Of a DNA stretch of 64,000 nt, positions 48,990-58,257 are shown in pieces. This stretch comes from Allgaiera indica. Its GTDB lineage: Bacteria; Pseudomonadota; Alphaproteobacteria; Rhodobacterales; Rhodobacteraceae. The stretch is taken from positions 1-64,000 of the forward strand of contig NZ_FNOB01000008.1 of assembly GCF_900106675.1 (NCBI RefSeq), given 5' to 3'. A program made the translations under genes and the position numbers. Each line of letters starts with the position of its first letter. The stretch's first letter is position 1. The notes below the pieces were generated by a model. The model was not told the origin of the DNA and made no database searches. It saw only the letters and a list, made by a program, of their open reading frames with translations.

Positions 48990-49339
48990 TGGCTGACGCG
49001 CGCCTCGTCGACCTGCACCGTCTTGCCCGCATGGCACTTGAGGTCGATCTGGCCGAACTGCGCGCGGCGGCGCGGCGCAAAGAGGCCTCATTGGCCGCAT
49101 TAGAGACTTTGTCGCAACCGGCACAGGCCACATCGGATCTGTCCCCGGTTGCGGTGGGGCTTGCGGCGCTGCGCTATCAGCGCTGGGCCGATCTGCGGCG
49201 GGCCGAGCTGAACACCCGGCTCGCAAAGCAGACGGCGGAGTGGATGGAAGCCCGCGACAAGGCCGCCCACGCCTTCGGCCGGACCGAGGCGCTGTCGCGG
49301 CTGGCGGCCCGGAACGCCCCCCGCAAACCGCGAGATTAG
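48989..49339 (+). CDS. Hypothetical FliJ-sized coiled-coil protein
   Basis: 116 residues, almost wholly helical and charged (RMALEVDLAELRAAARRKEA, RYQRWADLRRAELNTRLAKQ). ATG 48989 overlaps the flhB stop by one base. Size, helicity, basic C-terminus and position suggest a FliJ-like export chaperone, but I see no diagnostic FliJ sequence. Last gene of the fliL-to-flhB-direction block. Confidence 0.6.
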   Translation: MADARLVDLHRLARMALEVDLAELRAAARRKEASLAALETLSQPAQATSDLSPVAVGLAALRYQRWADLRRAELNTRLAKQTAEWMEARDKAAHAFGRTEALSRLAARNAPRKPRD

Positions 49340-49365
49340 AGCGGCGCGGGGTCAGCAGGCCGGCC

Positions 49366-49923
49366 TCAGGCGTCCTGTCGCAACATGTCGATGATCAGCA
49401 CGTTCTTCAGGATCGGGCCCAGGGTCTTGAAGGCGGCCTCTTTCAGCGCATCGCGCAGGACCAACATGTTGTTGCCCGAGGTAAAGTTGCCATCGAACCC
49501 GCCGGAATTGGCATGGTCGAACATCACCCGCAGAAGAGCATCGCGCAGCTTCGGCTCCAGCGCGAAAACGCGGTCGCGCCCGCCGACGGAAACCTCGAGG
49601 CTGAGCGACATGATCACCAGGGAACTGACGCGCCCATGCTCGAGCACCGGTACGATGAACTGGTTGTTGAGCTTGACAAAATCATGGCTGCCGGAATCCT
49701 CCGTGCCCTCGCCCTGCCCATCATCGGCCTTGGCAGCTTCGCCCTTGCCGTCGTGGCCCTTCCCCTTGGCGGCGTCGCCGTGGCCTCCGGCCGGGGCCGC
49801 ACCAGAACCCGCAGCGGCGGTTTCAGCCGGGGCCTCGGCAGGGGGGCGCAGGAAGACGCCCGCGCCCGCCCCGGCGCCAAGACCGACCAGCAGGAAGACG
49901 ACGGGAAACAGCATGCTCAGCAT
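49366..49923 (-). CDS. FliL-family protein (second copy)
   Basis: 185 residues. One N-terminal membrane helix (LFPVVFLLVGLGAGAGAGVF), then a ~50-residue Gly/Ala/Lys/Asp-rich linker and a FliL-like periplasmic domain (HDFVKLNNQFIVPVLEHGRV, LRDALLRVMFDHANSGGFDG, ILKNVLIIDMLRQ). It diverges from the first FliL (39226-39768) in linker and domain, so the two are likely specialised. Final gene of the flgB-to-flgH transcript, 9 bases after flgH. Confidence 0.82.
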   Translation of the reverse strand: MLSMLFPVVFLLVGLGAGAGAGVFLRPPAEAPAETAAAGSGAAPAGGHGDAAKGKGHDGKGEAAKADDGQGEGTEDSGSHDFVKLNNQFIVPVLEHGRVSSLVIMSLSLEVSVGGRDRVFALEPKLRDALLRVMFDHANSGGFDGNFTSGNNMLVLRDALKEAAFKTLGPILKNVLIIDMLRQDA

Positions 49924-49932
49924 CCGATCCCC

Positions 49933-50667
49933 CTAGAACGGCAACAGGATGTCGGTAATCTGCTGGCCATAGCGCGGCTGCTGCACATCACTGATCTGGC
50001 CGCGCCCGCCATAGGCGATCCGGGCCCCCGCGATCTTGTCATAGGTGATCTCATTGGTGCGGGTGATATCCTCGGGGCGCACATAGCCGGTGACCACCAG
50101 ATCGCGCAATTCGTTGTTCACGCGCACCTCCTGCGAGCCCTGGATCTGCAGCACCCCGTTGGGCAGTTCCTGCACCACCGTGGCCGCGATCCGCAGCGTC
50201 AGCTTCTCGTTGCGCTGGACCGAGCCCGAGCCCTTGTAGCTGGACGACCCCGAGGCCGAGACCGCATCGGCCATCGAGGCGCCGGCGGGAAGCTGGGCGT
50301 CGATGCGCTGCGGCAGGCCGAACATCTGCGGGATGCCCATGCTTTCCGATCCGTCGCGCGAGCGCCCGGTGGAATTCGAGATCTCGGCCTTGTCGTCGAT
50401 CTGGATCACCACGGTCAGGATATCGCCCCGATTGCCCGCCCGTCGGTCGCCGAACAGGGACTTGCGCGACCCCGTCCAAAGCGAGGCATGACCGGAGGGA
50501 TCGGCGCCGCGGGTGGCCGCCACCGTGGGTTGATCGTAGATCGCATTGTGCTGGCCTGTCCCCAGCGGCGTGAAGGCCGGCGCCTTGCCGACATCGGCCA
50601 GCCGCCCGCAGGCCGAACTGGTCAGCAGCGCGAAAAGCGCGATGAGGGGCAGGATCAGGTGGGGCAT
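49933..50667 (-). CDS. flgH: Flagellar L-ring lipoprotein FlgH
   Basis: 244 residues. Lipoprotein signal MPHLILPLIALFALLTSSAC with a lipobox-like TSSAC, then NRGDILTVVIQIDDKAEISN and RPEDITRTNEITYDKIAGAR. ATG 50667 is chosen because AAGGAG lies 6 bases upstream; an in-frame ATG at 50688 overlapping the flgA stop would add 7 residues before the signal. Outer-membrane L ring. Confidence 0.94.
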   Translation of the reverse strand: MPHLILPLIALFALLTSSACGRLADVGKAPAFTPLGTGQHNAIYDQPTVAATRGADPSGHASLWTGSRKSLFGDRRAGNRGDILTVVIQIDDKAEISNSTGRSRDGSESMGIPQMFGLPQRIDAQLPAGASMADAVSASGSSSYKGSGSVQRNEKLTLRIAATVVQELPNGVLQIQGSQEVRVNNELRDLVVTGYVRPEDITRTNEITYDKIAGARIAYGGRGQISDVQQPRYGQQITDILLPF

Positions 50668-50684
50668 CGTTTTCTCCTTCAGCC

Positions 50685-51107
50685 TCATGGGGCATCGCCG
50701 ACGACAACCGAGCCATCCGCCTGGACGATTCCGGATACCGTGTTGCGCGAATCGGTGTTCATCACGCGGATCGCGTCACCCACGCCACCGCGACCCAGCG
50801 CGCGGCCCTCGGCGCGGATCATCAGCCCGCCGCGGCGATAGGCCAGCCGCACGCGCTGGTTTCGATCAACCAGCGCCGGCGGGCCGATATCGCCCGCGCG
50901 GATAGGCCGGCCGGCGTAAAGCACTACGCGCGCCTCCTTGCCCAGCGCGTCCGCGGCCTGCGACAGCGCCCCGGGCACCCGCGCCTTGATGGTCGAAAGG
51001 TCCTCGGGTCCCAGGATCGCGCGCGCCCGGATGGTATGCGCCGCGATCAGCGTCTGCGCCCCTGCGGGCGGCGCGAGCATCAGCAAAAGGATCAATACTC
51101 CCCGCAT
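50685..51107 (-). CDS. flgA: P-ring assembly chaperone FlgA
   Basis: 140 residues. Signal peptide (MRGVLILLLMLAPPAGAQ) and a single SAF/FlgA C-type domain (RARAILGPEDLSTIKARV, NTDSRNTVSGIVQADGSVVV). Shorter than enterobacterial FlgA (219), lacking its N-terminal domain, as common in alphaproteobacteria. ATG overlaps the flgG stop (TGATG). Assists FlgI assembly. Confidence 0.92.
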   Translation of the reverse strand: MRGVLILLLMLAPPAGAQTLIAAHTIRARAILGPEDLSTIKARVPGALSQAADALGKEARVVLYAGRPIRAGDIGPPALVDRNQRVRLAYRRGGLMIRAEGRALGRGGVGDAIRVMNTDSRNTVSGIVQADGSVVVGDAP

Positions 51108-51892
51108 CAGCGCACCTGTGTCGTTGCGCCAAGCATCTGATCGGCGGCAGTGATCACCTTGGCATTCAGCTCATAGCCGCGCTGAGCCTTGATCAATTCG
51201 GTCACCTCGCGCACCGCATCGACAGAGCTTTCCTCCAGAAATCCCTGGCGCAGCGTGCCCAGCCCGTTCTGCCCGGGCGTCGCCACCTGCGCCGGCCCCG
51301 AGGCCGCGCTTTCAAGGAACAGGTTGGAGCCGATCGCCTCCAGCCCCTTTTCATTGGTGAAATTGGCCATCGTGAACTGTCCCAGCAGCTGCGGCTGAAC
51401 CTGGTCGCGGAAGTAGGCGTAGATCTCGCCCGCGCCGTTGATCGAAATGCTGCTGGCCTCCCGCGGGATGGTGACGCCGGGCACCACCGGATAGCCGTCC
51501 GGAGTGACGATCTGCCCCTCGGACGAGCGTTTCAGCCCCCCGTCGCGGGTGTAGGCCGACACGCCCGAGGGCAGCGTGACCTCCAGATAGCCCCTGCCCT
51601 CGATCGCCACGTCCAGGTCGCCGTTGGTCTGGCTCAATGAGCCCTGCGCCAGCGTCACCGACACCGCGGAGGGCCGCACACCCAGGCCCAGTTGGACCCC
51701 GGTGGGCAGCAATGTGCCATCCTCGGCGTTCACGGTGCCGGGGCGGACGAGTTGCTGATAATGCAGGTCGGCGAATTCGGCGCGGCGGGCGTTGTAGCCG
51801 GTGGTCGACATGTTGGCGAGGTTGTTCGACACGACCTCGACCCGCTGTTGCTGGGCGGTCATGCCGCTGGCGGCGATTTGCAGGGCTCTCAT
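51107..51892 (-). CDS. flgG: Distal rod protein FlgG
   Basis: 261 residues: MRALQIAASGMTAQQQRVEV, NNLANMSTTGYNARRAEF, C-terminal VTELIKAQRGYELNAKVITA. Standard length. Follows flgF by 9 bases. Confidence 0.96.
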   Translation of the reverse strand: MRALQIAASGMTAQQQRVEVVSNNLANMSTTGYNARRAEFADLHYQQLVRPGTVNAEDGTLLPTGVQLGLGVRPSAVSVTLAQGSLSQTNGDLDVAIEGRGYLEVTLPSGVSAYTRDGGLKRSSEGQIVTPDGYPVVPGVTIPREASSISINGAGEIYAYFRDQVQPQLLGQFTMANFTNEKGLEAIGSNLFLESAASGPAQVATPGQNGLGTLRQGFLEESSVDAVREVTELIKAQRGYELNAKVITAADQMLGATTQVR

Positions 51893-51901
51893 GCGGGCCT
51901 C

Positions 51902-52618
51902 CTATCGGCCAAGGGTTTCGATGACACCGCGGATGCGCTGATCCTCGCGGTCAAGCAGGCCTTGGCCCAGTTCATAGGCGCGTTGGACGGCGATCATGCG
52001 GCTGATCTCGCGCACCGGATCGACGTTCGATTCCTCGACATAGCCCTGGCGCAGTTTCGCCCCGGGCGCGGGTTCCACTCCGTTGTCGGCGCGAAACAGC
52101 GTGCCGGCCTCGTGGTTCAGATCGGTTGGATCGGCGGGGCGGTACAGGCCGACCTTGTTGATCGGCTGGCCGTCGGCCGACAGCGTGCCATCCGCGGCCA
52201 GGCTGATCTGCTTGGCTTCGGTCGGGATGAAGATCGGCGCGCCGCCTTCATCCAGCACGCGGTGGCCATCGGGCGTGACCAGTTCGCCATCCTGGTTGGG
52301 GGTAAAGCTGCCGGCGCGGGTCAGCCGATCGCCCTGCGGGGTTTGCACCAGGAAGAACCCCGCCCCGTCGATCGCGAAATCGAAGGCGCCGCCAGTCTGG
52401 GCCAAGCCGCCCTGACGCAGATCCACCGCCCGCACGGTGGCCGTGGCCATGGAAAGCGATGGCTCCGCCCCGTCGAGCCGCGCGATATGTTCGGCAAATA
52501 TCATCCCTTCGCGCCGGAAGCCGGTGGTCGAGACATTGGCGATGTTGTTCGCCACCACCGACATCTGCCGCATCAGGCCAGACTGGCGGGTCAGCGTGGT
52601 GTAGCTTGCATTGTCCAT
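51902..52618 (-). CDS. flgF: Proximal rod protein FlgF
   Basis: 238 residues: MDNASYTTLTRQSGLMRQMS, VVANNIANVSTTGFRREGMI, C-terminal REISRMIAVQRAYELGQGLL. The N-terminal MDNASY and position before flgG fit FlgF. Three bases after fliQ. Confidence 0.95.
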   Translation of the reverse strand: MDNASYTTLTRQSGLMRQMSVVANNIANVSTTGFRREGMIFAEHIARLDGAEPSLSMATATVRAVDLRQGGLAQTGGAFDFAIDGAGFFLVQTPQGDRLTRAGSFTPNQDGELVTPDGHRVLDEGGAPIFIPTEAKQISLAADGTLSADGQPINKVGLYRPADPTDLNHEAGTLFRADNGVEPAPGAKLRQGYVEESNVDPVREISRMIAVQRAYELGQGLLDREDQRIRGVIETLGR

Positions 52619-52621
52619 CGC

Positions 52622-52894
52622 CTAGCCCCCCCCGGCGATCAGCGGCACCAGGCGCTGGGTGAAGAAATCCACCAGTGTCGAGGTCATGAACGACATCGAC
52701 ACCCAGAAGACCACGATCATCGCGCCGACCTTGGGGACGAAGGTCAGCGTCATCTCCTGCACCGAGGTCAGCGCCTGGATCAGGCCCACCGCGACACCCG
52801 CGACCAGCGCCACCGCCAGAAGCGGCGCCGAGATCTTCACCGCGATCCACAACCCCGCGCGCAGCGTGTCGTATATGATGGCCTCGCCCAGCAT
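52622..52894 (-). CDS. fliQ: Flagellar export gate protein FliQ
   Basis: 90 residues with two membrane helices (LWIAVKISAPLLAVALVAGV, MIVVFWVSMSFMTSTLVDFF) and the family stretch LIQALTSVQEMTLTFVPK between. The ATG overlaps the fliE stop by one base. Its placement among rod genes rather than with fliP/fliR is typical of this lineage's cluster. Confidence 0.95.
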   Translation of the reverse strand: MLGEAIIYDTLRAGLWIAVKISAPLLAVALVAGVAVGLIQALTSVQEMTLTFVPKVGAMIVVFWVSMSFMTSTLVDFFTQRLVPLIAGGG

Positions 52895-53184
52895 CAGACC
52901 GGCATCCTCAGGATTTCCTGGTAGGCCTCGACCACCTTGTCGCGCACGGTCACGGCGGTCTCGACGGCAAGCTGGGTCTCGGCCAGGGCCTGAACCAGCG
53001 CCTGCGGATCGGCGCTGCCGACCATCGCGGCGCGCGCGGTCTCTTCCCCCTTCTGTAGCGTCAGGGCGAAGCCATCGGCGGCGTCGGCGAAGGCTTTGCC
53101 CGCGCCGTTTTCCGCCTCGTTCGGCTGGGTTGCCGGACGCGCCTGACTATAGGCGCGGGCGGCGATCGAGGTATTGATATCCAT
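52894..53184 (-). CDS. fliE: MS ring-rod adaptor FliE
   Basis: 96 residues. The C-terminal block LVQALAETQLAVETAVTVRD, ending VEAYQEILRMPV, is diagnostic. Located between flgC and fliQ. Connects FliF to the rod. Confidence 0.94.
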   Translation of the reverse strand: MDINTSIAARAYSQARPATQPNEAENGAGKAFADAADGFALTLQKGEETARAAMVGSADPQALVQALAETQLAVETAVTVRDKVVEAYQEILRMPV

Positions 53185-53196
53185 TCTGGACCCCTC

Positions 53197-53589
53197 CTAT
53201 CGGCGCAACAGGTCGAGCAGGCTGGACGACATCTGCCGCGCCTGGTCGAACATCTTGAGGTTCGCCTCATAGCTGCGCTGCGCTTCGCGCGCGTCCGCGA
53301 TTTCGACCACCAGATCGACATTCGAGCCGTCGTAGTGGCCGGTCTGGTCCGCCAGCGGATTGCCCGGATCAAAGATCCGCGCCAGCGGGCCGCGATCCAG
53401 CGCGACGGGGCCGGGCGAGACCCCGCCGGTGGCCTTGCCGCCCTGCATTTCCGCGGCAAATGAAATCGTCTTGCGGTGGTAGCCCGGCGTGTCGGCATTG
53501 GCGACATTCTCGGACACATGGCGAAGGCGCTGCGCCTGCGCCCCCATTCCGGTGGCGGAAATCGCCAGGCTTTTCATCAGATCAGTCAT
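53197..53589 (-). CDS. flgC: Proximal rod protein FlgC
   Basis: 130 residues: LAISATGMGAQAQRLRHVSE, NVANADTPGYHRKTISF, C-terminal REAQRSYEANLKMFDQARQM. Normal length. Downstream of flgB by 12 bases. Confidence 0.95.
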   Translation of the reverse strand: MTDLMKSLAISATGMGAQAQRLRHVSENVANADTPGYHRKTISFAAEMQGGKATGGVSPGPVALDRGPLARIFDPGNPLADQTGHYDGSNVDLVVEIADAREAQRSYEANLKMFDQARQMSSSLLDLLRR

Positions 53590-53601
53590 CGCGCGCCCCC
53601 C

Positions 53602-53994
53602 TTAACCCTGCCGCCCGAGGCTGGTGCGCAGCACCTGTTGCGCGGTCTTGTAGATCGCCAGCGCCATGTCGTGCTGATGGCGCAGTTCGGCCGCGCGCAC
53701 CATCTCGCCCTCCAGCGAGACGGTGTTGCCATTGGGGGACTCGGTGCCCGGATCGCTGCGCGGCGCCAGGCGGGGCGTGTCCTGCCCGCCCGCGGCGCCA
53801 AGATGCCCCGCCCGCGTTGTCCGCAATGTCAGGGCCTGATCTGCTTGATAGGTTTCAGCGAAGGAAGGGGCATCCACGGCCTTGTAGCCGGGGGTGTCGG
53901 CATTGGCGACGTTCTGCGCCACCGCCGACTGGCGGAGCGCGGCATTGCCTGCCATCTGGCCGGCCATCCTGAGGATGGCGAGATTCTGGTACAT
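53602..53994 (-). CDS. flgB: Proximal rod protein FlgB
   Basis: 130 residues from ATG 53994 (GAGGGAGAAG upstream): MYQNLAILRMAGQMAGNAAL, QNVANADTPGYKAVD. An in-frame ATG at 54024 adds ten residues not typical of the family. First gene of flgB-flgC-fliE-fliQ-flgF-flgG-flgA-flgH-fliL2; divergent from fliI across 85 bases. Confidence 0.93.
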   Translation of the reverse strand: MYQNLAILRMAGQMAGNAALRQSAVAQNVANADTPGYKAVDAPSFAETYQADQALTLRTTRAGHLGAAGGQDTPRLAPRSDPGTESPNGNTVSLEGEMVRAAELRHQHDMALAIYKTAQQVLRTSLGRQG

Positions 53995-54079
53995 CGGGGC
54001 TTCTCCCTCGATCGGTTTCATCAAGGCTTAATGGTGATTCCTTTAGAAACCGTAAGGCCGGACACAGGAGAAACGGATC

Positions 54080-55420
54080 ATGCCACAGGCAGCGGCCCCC
54101 GGTTTCGACAGCTTGCGCGCCCGGATCGCGGGCCTGACGCCGGTGCGCCGCACCGGCCGGATCAGTGAATTGGCGGGCGGGCTTTTGCAGGCAAGCGGCC
54201 TGGCCAAGGGCGCCACACTGGGCGACCGGGTCGAGATACGAAGCGCCGCGGGCGACCGGGTCGGCGGCGAAATCCTGCGCCTGTCCGCCGAAACGGTGAC
54301 GATTCTGTGCGACGGCGATCCAGAGGGTCTGGCGATCGGCGACCGCGTCACCCTGCTGGGCCCGGCACGGATCGCCCCCGATGACAGCTGGATCGGCCGC
54401 ATCGTCGACCCTTTCGGCGCGCCGCTGGATGCGCGGCCCCTGTTTCCCGGGCTTGGCTCTCGTCCGCTGCGCACGCCCGCACCCGCGGCCGCCACCCGGC
54501 ACCGGATGGGCGGACGCCTGGCGACCGGGGTCGCGGTCTTCGACACGCTGTTGCCGCTGGTGCGAGGGCAGCGGATCGGGCTTTTCGCCGGCTCGGGGGT
54601 GGGCAAGTCCTCGCTTCTGGCGAAATTCGCGCGCGGGGTCGCGGCGGATATCGTGGTGATCGCCCTGATCGGCGAGCGCGGCCGCGAATTGCGCGAATTC
54701 GTCGAGGAGGTGCTGGGGCCAGAGGGCATGGCGCGCTCGGTGGTGGTGGCCGCGACCTCGGATCAGTCGCCGCTGGTGCGGCGGCGCTGCGCCTGGGCCG
54801 CCATGGCGGTGGCCGAACATTTCCGCGATCAGGGCCGGCAGGTACTGCTGCTGGCCGATTCGGTCACCCGCTTCGCCGAAGCCCACCGCGAGGTGGCCCT
54901 GGCGGCGGGCGAGAACGCCAGCCTGCGCGGCTATCCGCCGTCGACCGCGCATATGATCATGTCGCTGGCCGAACGCGCGGGCCCGGGCCGGGGCCAGGCC
55001 GGCGACATCACGGCGGTCTTTTCCGTTCTGGTGCCGGGATCGGACATGGAAGAGCCGGTCGCCGATATCCTGCGCGGCGTGCTCGACGGCCATGTGGTCA
55101 TGGACCGCAAGATCGCCGAACGTGGGCGGTTTCCCGCGATCGACCTTCTGCGCTCGGTCTCGCGGGCGCTGCCCGAAGCGGCGGATGCCGCGGAAAACCG
55201 GCTGATCAAGGAGGCCCGGGCCTTGTTGGGCGCCTATGACCGGGCCGAGATGATGATACAGGCGGGGCTCTATGCACCTGGGTCGGACCCGATGGTCGAC
55301 GCCGCGCTGAAAGTCTGGCCCGCGCTGGATGCCTTCCTGGCCGAGGACGCGCCCGATGGCGTCGCCGAAAGCTTCGCGCGGCTGGAAACCTGTCTGGCGC
55401 CGGCGCGGCCGCGCGCCTAA
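54080..55420 (+). CDS. fliI: Flagellar export ATPase FliI
   Basis: 446 residues. Walker A GLFAGSGVGKSSLLAKFARG (near 168), VVIALIGERGRELREFVEEV, VLLLADSVTRFAEAHREVAL, and GSDMEEPVADILRGVLDGHV. F1-beta-like ATPase powering flagellar export with FliH. AGGAGAAACGG precedes the ATG. It is transcribed alone and converges on the DUF3429 gene with only 3 bases between stops. Confidence 0.96.
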   Translation: MPQAAAPGFDSLRARIAGLTPVRRTGRISELAGGLLQASGLAKGATLGDRVEIRSAAGDRVGGEILRLSAETVTILCDGDPEGLAIGDRVTLLGPARIAPDDSWIGRIVDPFGAPLDARPLFPGLGSRPLRTPAPAAATRHRMGGRLATGVAVFDTLLPLVRGQRIGLFAGSGVGKSSLLAKFARGVAADIVVIALIGERGRELREFVEEVLGPEGMARSVVVAATSDQSPLVRRRCAWAAMAVAEHFRDQGRQVLLLADSVTRFAEAHREVALAAGENASLRGYPPSTAHMIMSLAERAGPGRGQAGDITAVFSVLVPGSDMEEPVADILRGVLDGHVVMDRKIAERGRFPAIDLLRSVSRALPEAADAAENRLIKEARALLGAYDRAEMMIQAGLYAPGSDPMVDAALKVWPALDAFLAEDAPDGVAESFARLETCLAPARPRA

Positions 55421-55429
55421 CCTTTAGGC
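55415..55429. terminator. Palindrome holding both stop codons of converging genes
   Basis: GCCTAA-CCT-TTAGGC: a perfect 6-bp stem that includes the fliI TAA and the complement of the DUF3429 TAA. Short, no T tract; termination role uncertain. Confidence 0.4.
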
Positions 55430-55864
55430 CGCGATCGGCAACAGGCAGACCACGGCAACGGCGGTGAAGATCGCCCGTGCCTGCATCCACCAATGCGGCG
55501 CCAGGCCCTGCTGCCAGAACAGCCAGTCGATCCCGAGGATCCCCACCATCCCCGCCACCAGATAGACCGAGGCCGCCACCGGCCCGCCGCCGACGAACAG
55601 GAATTCCCACCCCGCCGGGATCACCGCCATCAGATATCCCGTCGCCGCCACCCCCGCCGGCGCCTTCGAGGCAAAACCCCACAGCACTCCGCTGAGAAAA
55701 GCCAGCACCGCCGACCCCCACGCAAGCTGCAGATAGGGCCCCTGGAACCGCGGCCCGAAATTGCGCGCGCTCAGCACCGCCAGATCGTCGGACAGCATCG
55801 TCGCCAGCCCCCACACGAAGGGGACCAGCGCGATAAGGCCCAGGATCAGCACCGTGCGGGGCAT
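55424..55864 (-). CDS. DUF3429-family inner-membrane protein
   Basis: 146 residues, five predicted membrane helices: VLILGLIALVPFVWGLATML, LAWGSAVLAFLSGVLWGFA, AIFTAVAVVCLLPIA. The aromatic FLSGVLWG stretch fits the DUF3429 family, which has no known function. ATG 55864 places the first helix at the N-terminus; an ATG at 55906 would add a hydrophilic leader. Confidence 0.7.
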   Translation of the reverse strand: MPRTVLILGLIALVPFVWGLATMLSDDLAVLSARNFGPRFQGPYLQLAWGSAVLAFLSGVLWGFASKAPAGVAATGYLMAVIPAGWEFLFVGGGPVAASVYLVAGMVGILGIDWLFWQQGLAPHWWMQARAIFTAVAVVCLLPIAA

Positions 55865-55972
55865 GGCGCAGACCTGGCTTTGGGGCCTTCCCGTCTTATC
55901 CGGCAATCGAGTTGGGTCGGCATCGTCCCTCCTTCGCGGTCGGGGAAGTGTCGTCGAAGGCTGTACCGCGCG

Positions 55973-56581
55973 TCAACGCCGGCGGCGGGCCTGCAGGTGA
56001 AGCGCGCTGAATTGCCGCCCGTCGAAGCCGCGGTCGGGATGCCGACGGGCGGACTGGATCCCGACCCCTTCGGCCGCAAGTATCTTGCCCAGCGCCGCCT
56101 CGGTCCAATGATTGTAGAGCCGTCCAAGGCTGTCGCGCAGGCTTTCCTCTCCCTCGTGGATGCCGATCGCGATCACCCCGCCGGGCGCCAGCGCCTGGGC
56201 AAGCCGCGACAGCGCCGCCGGCAGATCCTGGCGCGGAATGTGCTGCAGCGAGAAATGCGCCCAGATCCCATCGAACAGCGCACCCTCCGGCAGCATGGCC
56301 ATATCGCCCAGGATCGTGTCGATCCCGGCGCAATCGGCCAACATGGCGATGAATTCGGGCGTCGGATCCAATGCGGTGACGGCAAAGCCCTGCCCGGCCA
56401 GCAGGCGCGCCGCCCAGCCCCCGCCGCAACCGAAATCGAGCACCCGCCCCCCGGGGACCAGCGCCTTGGCGAATTCCTCCAGGTCGCGGGTGCCGACACC
56501 GCCGTTCACCCGGTTCATCCGCGCCGAGTAATCCGCCGCATTGCCCTGATAGAAGGCAATGGTTGCCCGATCGGCGCTCAT
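55973..56581 (-). CDS. SAM-dependent class I methyltransferase
   Basis: 202 residues. Motif [21 protein letters not shown] and following [30 protein letters not shown], and [13 protein letters not shown]. Methyltransferase_11/25-like; substrate unknown. Starts inside the ispH stop (ATGA), so cotranslated with ispH. Confidence 0.82.
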   Translation of the reverse strand: MSADRATIAFYQGNAADYSARMNRVNGGVGTRDLEEFAKALVPGGRVLDFGCGGGWAARLLAGQGFAVTALDPTPEFIAMLADCAGIDTILGDMAMLPEGALFDGIWAHFSLQHIPRQDLPAALSRLAQALAPGGVIAIGIHEGEESLRDSLGRLYNHWTEAALGKILAAEGVGIQSARRHPDRGFDGRQFSALHLQARRRR

Positions 56582-57528
56582 GCCGGTTCGCGCAGGACGC
56601 GGGGCACCTTGAACTCGACGTTCTCCTGCGCGGTCTCGACCCGTTCAAGCGTTACCTCGAAATGATCGCGGAAGGCGGCGATGACCTCGTCCACCAGCAC
56701 TTCGGGCGCGCTGGCACCCGCGGTGATACCCACCGCGCGGGCGCCGTCGAGCGCCCGCCAGTCGATATCCTCGGCGCGCTGCACAAGCTGGCTGTAGGCG
56801 CAGCCCGAAGAGCGCCCGACCTCGACCAGCCGGCGCGAGTTCGATGAATTCGGCGCCCCGATCACCAGCAGCGCGTCGATTCGCGGCGCGACCGCCTTCA
56901 CCGCCGCCTGGCGGTTGGTGGTGGCATAGCAGATGTCTTCCTTGTGCGGCCCCACGATCGCCGGAAACCGCGCGCGCAACGCCGCGACGACCGCGGCCGT
57001 ATCGTCCACCGACAACGTGGTCTGGGTGATGAAGGCAAGCTTTTGCGCGTCGCGCACCTTCAGCGTGGCAACATCGGCCGGGGTTTCGACCAGCAGCACC
57101 TCGCCATCGGGAAGCTGGCCCATCGTCCCCACGGTCTCGGGGTGGCCGGCATGGCCGATCATCACCATCTGCAGCCCGTTCAGATGGTGTCGCTCGGCCT
57201 CGATATGGACCTTGCTCACCAGTGGGCAGGTGGCGTCGACATATAGCATCTCGCGCGCCCGTGCCTCGGCCGGCACCGATTTGGGCACGCCATGGGCCGA
57301 GAAGATCACCGGGCGGTCGGGGGGGCAGTCGGACAGTTCCTCGACGAAGACGGCGCCCTTGGCGCGCAACCCGTCCACGACGAAGCGATTGTGCACGATC
57401 TCATGGCGCACGTAGACCGGCGCGCCCCATTTCTCCAACGCCATCTCGACGATCTTGATCGCCCGGTCGACGCCGGCACAAAAGCCGCGCGGCGCGGCGA
57501 GATAAAGGGTGAGGGCAGGCTTTTCCAT
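56578..57528 (-). CDS. ispH: 4-hydroxy-3-methylbut-2-enyl diphosphate reductase
   Basis: 316 residues. C17 ([12 protein letters not shown]), C101 ([12 protein letters not shown]) and C200 ([11 protein letters not shown]) bind the [4Fe-4S] cluster; [13 protein letters not shown] is the substrate-binding block. Last step of the MEP isoprenoid pathway, producing IPP and DMAPP. ATG 57528 gives the family start; the longer frame to 57585 is not conserved in type. Confidence 0.96.
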   Translation of the reverse strand: MEKPALTLYLAAPRGFCAGVDRAIKIVEMALEKWGAPVYVRHEIVHNRFVVDGLRAKGAVFVEELSDCPPDRPVIFSAHGVPKSVPAEARAREMLYVDATCPLVSKVHIEAERHHLNGLQMVMIGHAGHPETVGTMGQLPDGEVLLVETPADVATLKVRDAQKLAFITQTTLSVDDTAAVVAALRARFPAIVGPHKEDICYATTNRQAAVKAVAPRIDALLVIGAPNSSNSRRLVEVGRSSGCAYSQLVQRAEDIDWRALDGARAVGITAGASAPEVLVDEVIAAFRDHFEVTLERVETAQENVEFKVPRVLREPA

Positions 57529-57678
57529 GGCCCCACAGGTAAGCCCGGGCGCGGCGTCCGTCCAGCCCCCCTGTCCCCGCGGCAATCCGCAGCGCGAGCA
57601 AAGCGAAGGGCCGAAGCCCTATGGACCCCGGCCCTTACCGTCGCGCCGTCCGTGAGTGGTAGATGGCGGTCCGTCCTA

Positions 57679-58257
57679 TTAGCTGTCGGCGGCTGCGTTC
57701 TCGCGCTCGGGCCGAACCTCGCGGGGTTCGCGCGGCGGGCGCCCGATCACTTCGCGCAACTCGTCCAGTTCGATGAAATTGTCGGCCTGTCGGCGCAATT
57801 CATCCGCGATCATCGGCGGCTGGCTGCGGATCGTCGATACGACAGAAACACGCACCCCCTGCCGCTGCAGGCTTTCCACCAGCGGCCGAAAATCGCCATC
57901 GCCCGAGAACAGGACGATATGATCGACCCGCGGCGCAAGCTCCATCGCATCCACGGTCAGTTCGATATCCATGTTGCCCTTGACCTTCCGGCGGCCCTGG
58001 CTGTCGGTGTATTCCTTGGCCGACTTCGTCACCATCGAGAAGCCGTTGTAATGCAGCCAGTCGACGAGGGGGCGGATCGGCGAATAGTCGTCGTTCTCGA
58101 GCAGCGCGGTATAGTAGAATGCCCGCAGCAGCTTTCCCCGGCGCACGAATTCCTGCCGCAACAGTTTGTAGTCGATATCGAAGCCTAGCGCCTTGGCCGC
58201 AGCATAGAGGTTTGCTCCGTCGATGAATAATGCAAGGCGGTCGTCCTTGTAGAACAT
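57679..58257 (-). CDS. NYN-domain (LabA/DUF88-like) protein
   Basis: 192 residues. PIN-like nuclease fold features: D13 in LALFIDGANLYAAAKAL, and VLFSGDGDFRPLVESLQRQG with the acidic cluster. A charged C-terminal tail is rich in Arg/Glu/Pro. Family members may be RNases or RNA-binding; function here unknown. Divergent from folK. Confidence 0.85.
   Translation of the reverse strand: MFYKDDRLALFIDGANLYAAAKALGFDIDYKLLRQEFVRRGKLLRAFYYTALLENDDYSPIRPLVDWLHYNGFSMVTKSAKEYTDSQGRRKVKGNMDIELTVDAMELAPRVDHIVLFSGDGDFRPLVESLQRQGVRVSVVSTIRSQPPMIADELRRQADNFIELDELREVIGRPPREPREVRPERENAAADS

Noticed and set aside
54030-54050. TTAA-containing stretch between flgB and fliI as a CtrA site
   Set aside because: The TTAA and TTAG are 11 rather than 7 bases apart, so the spacing does not fit.
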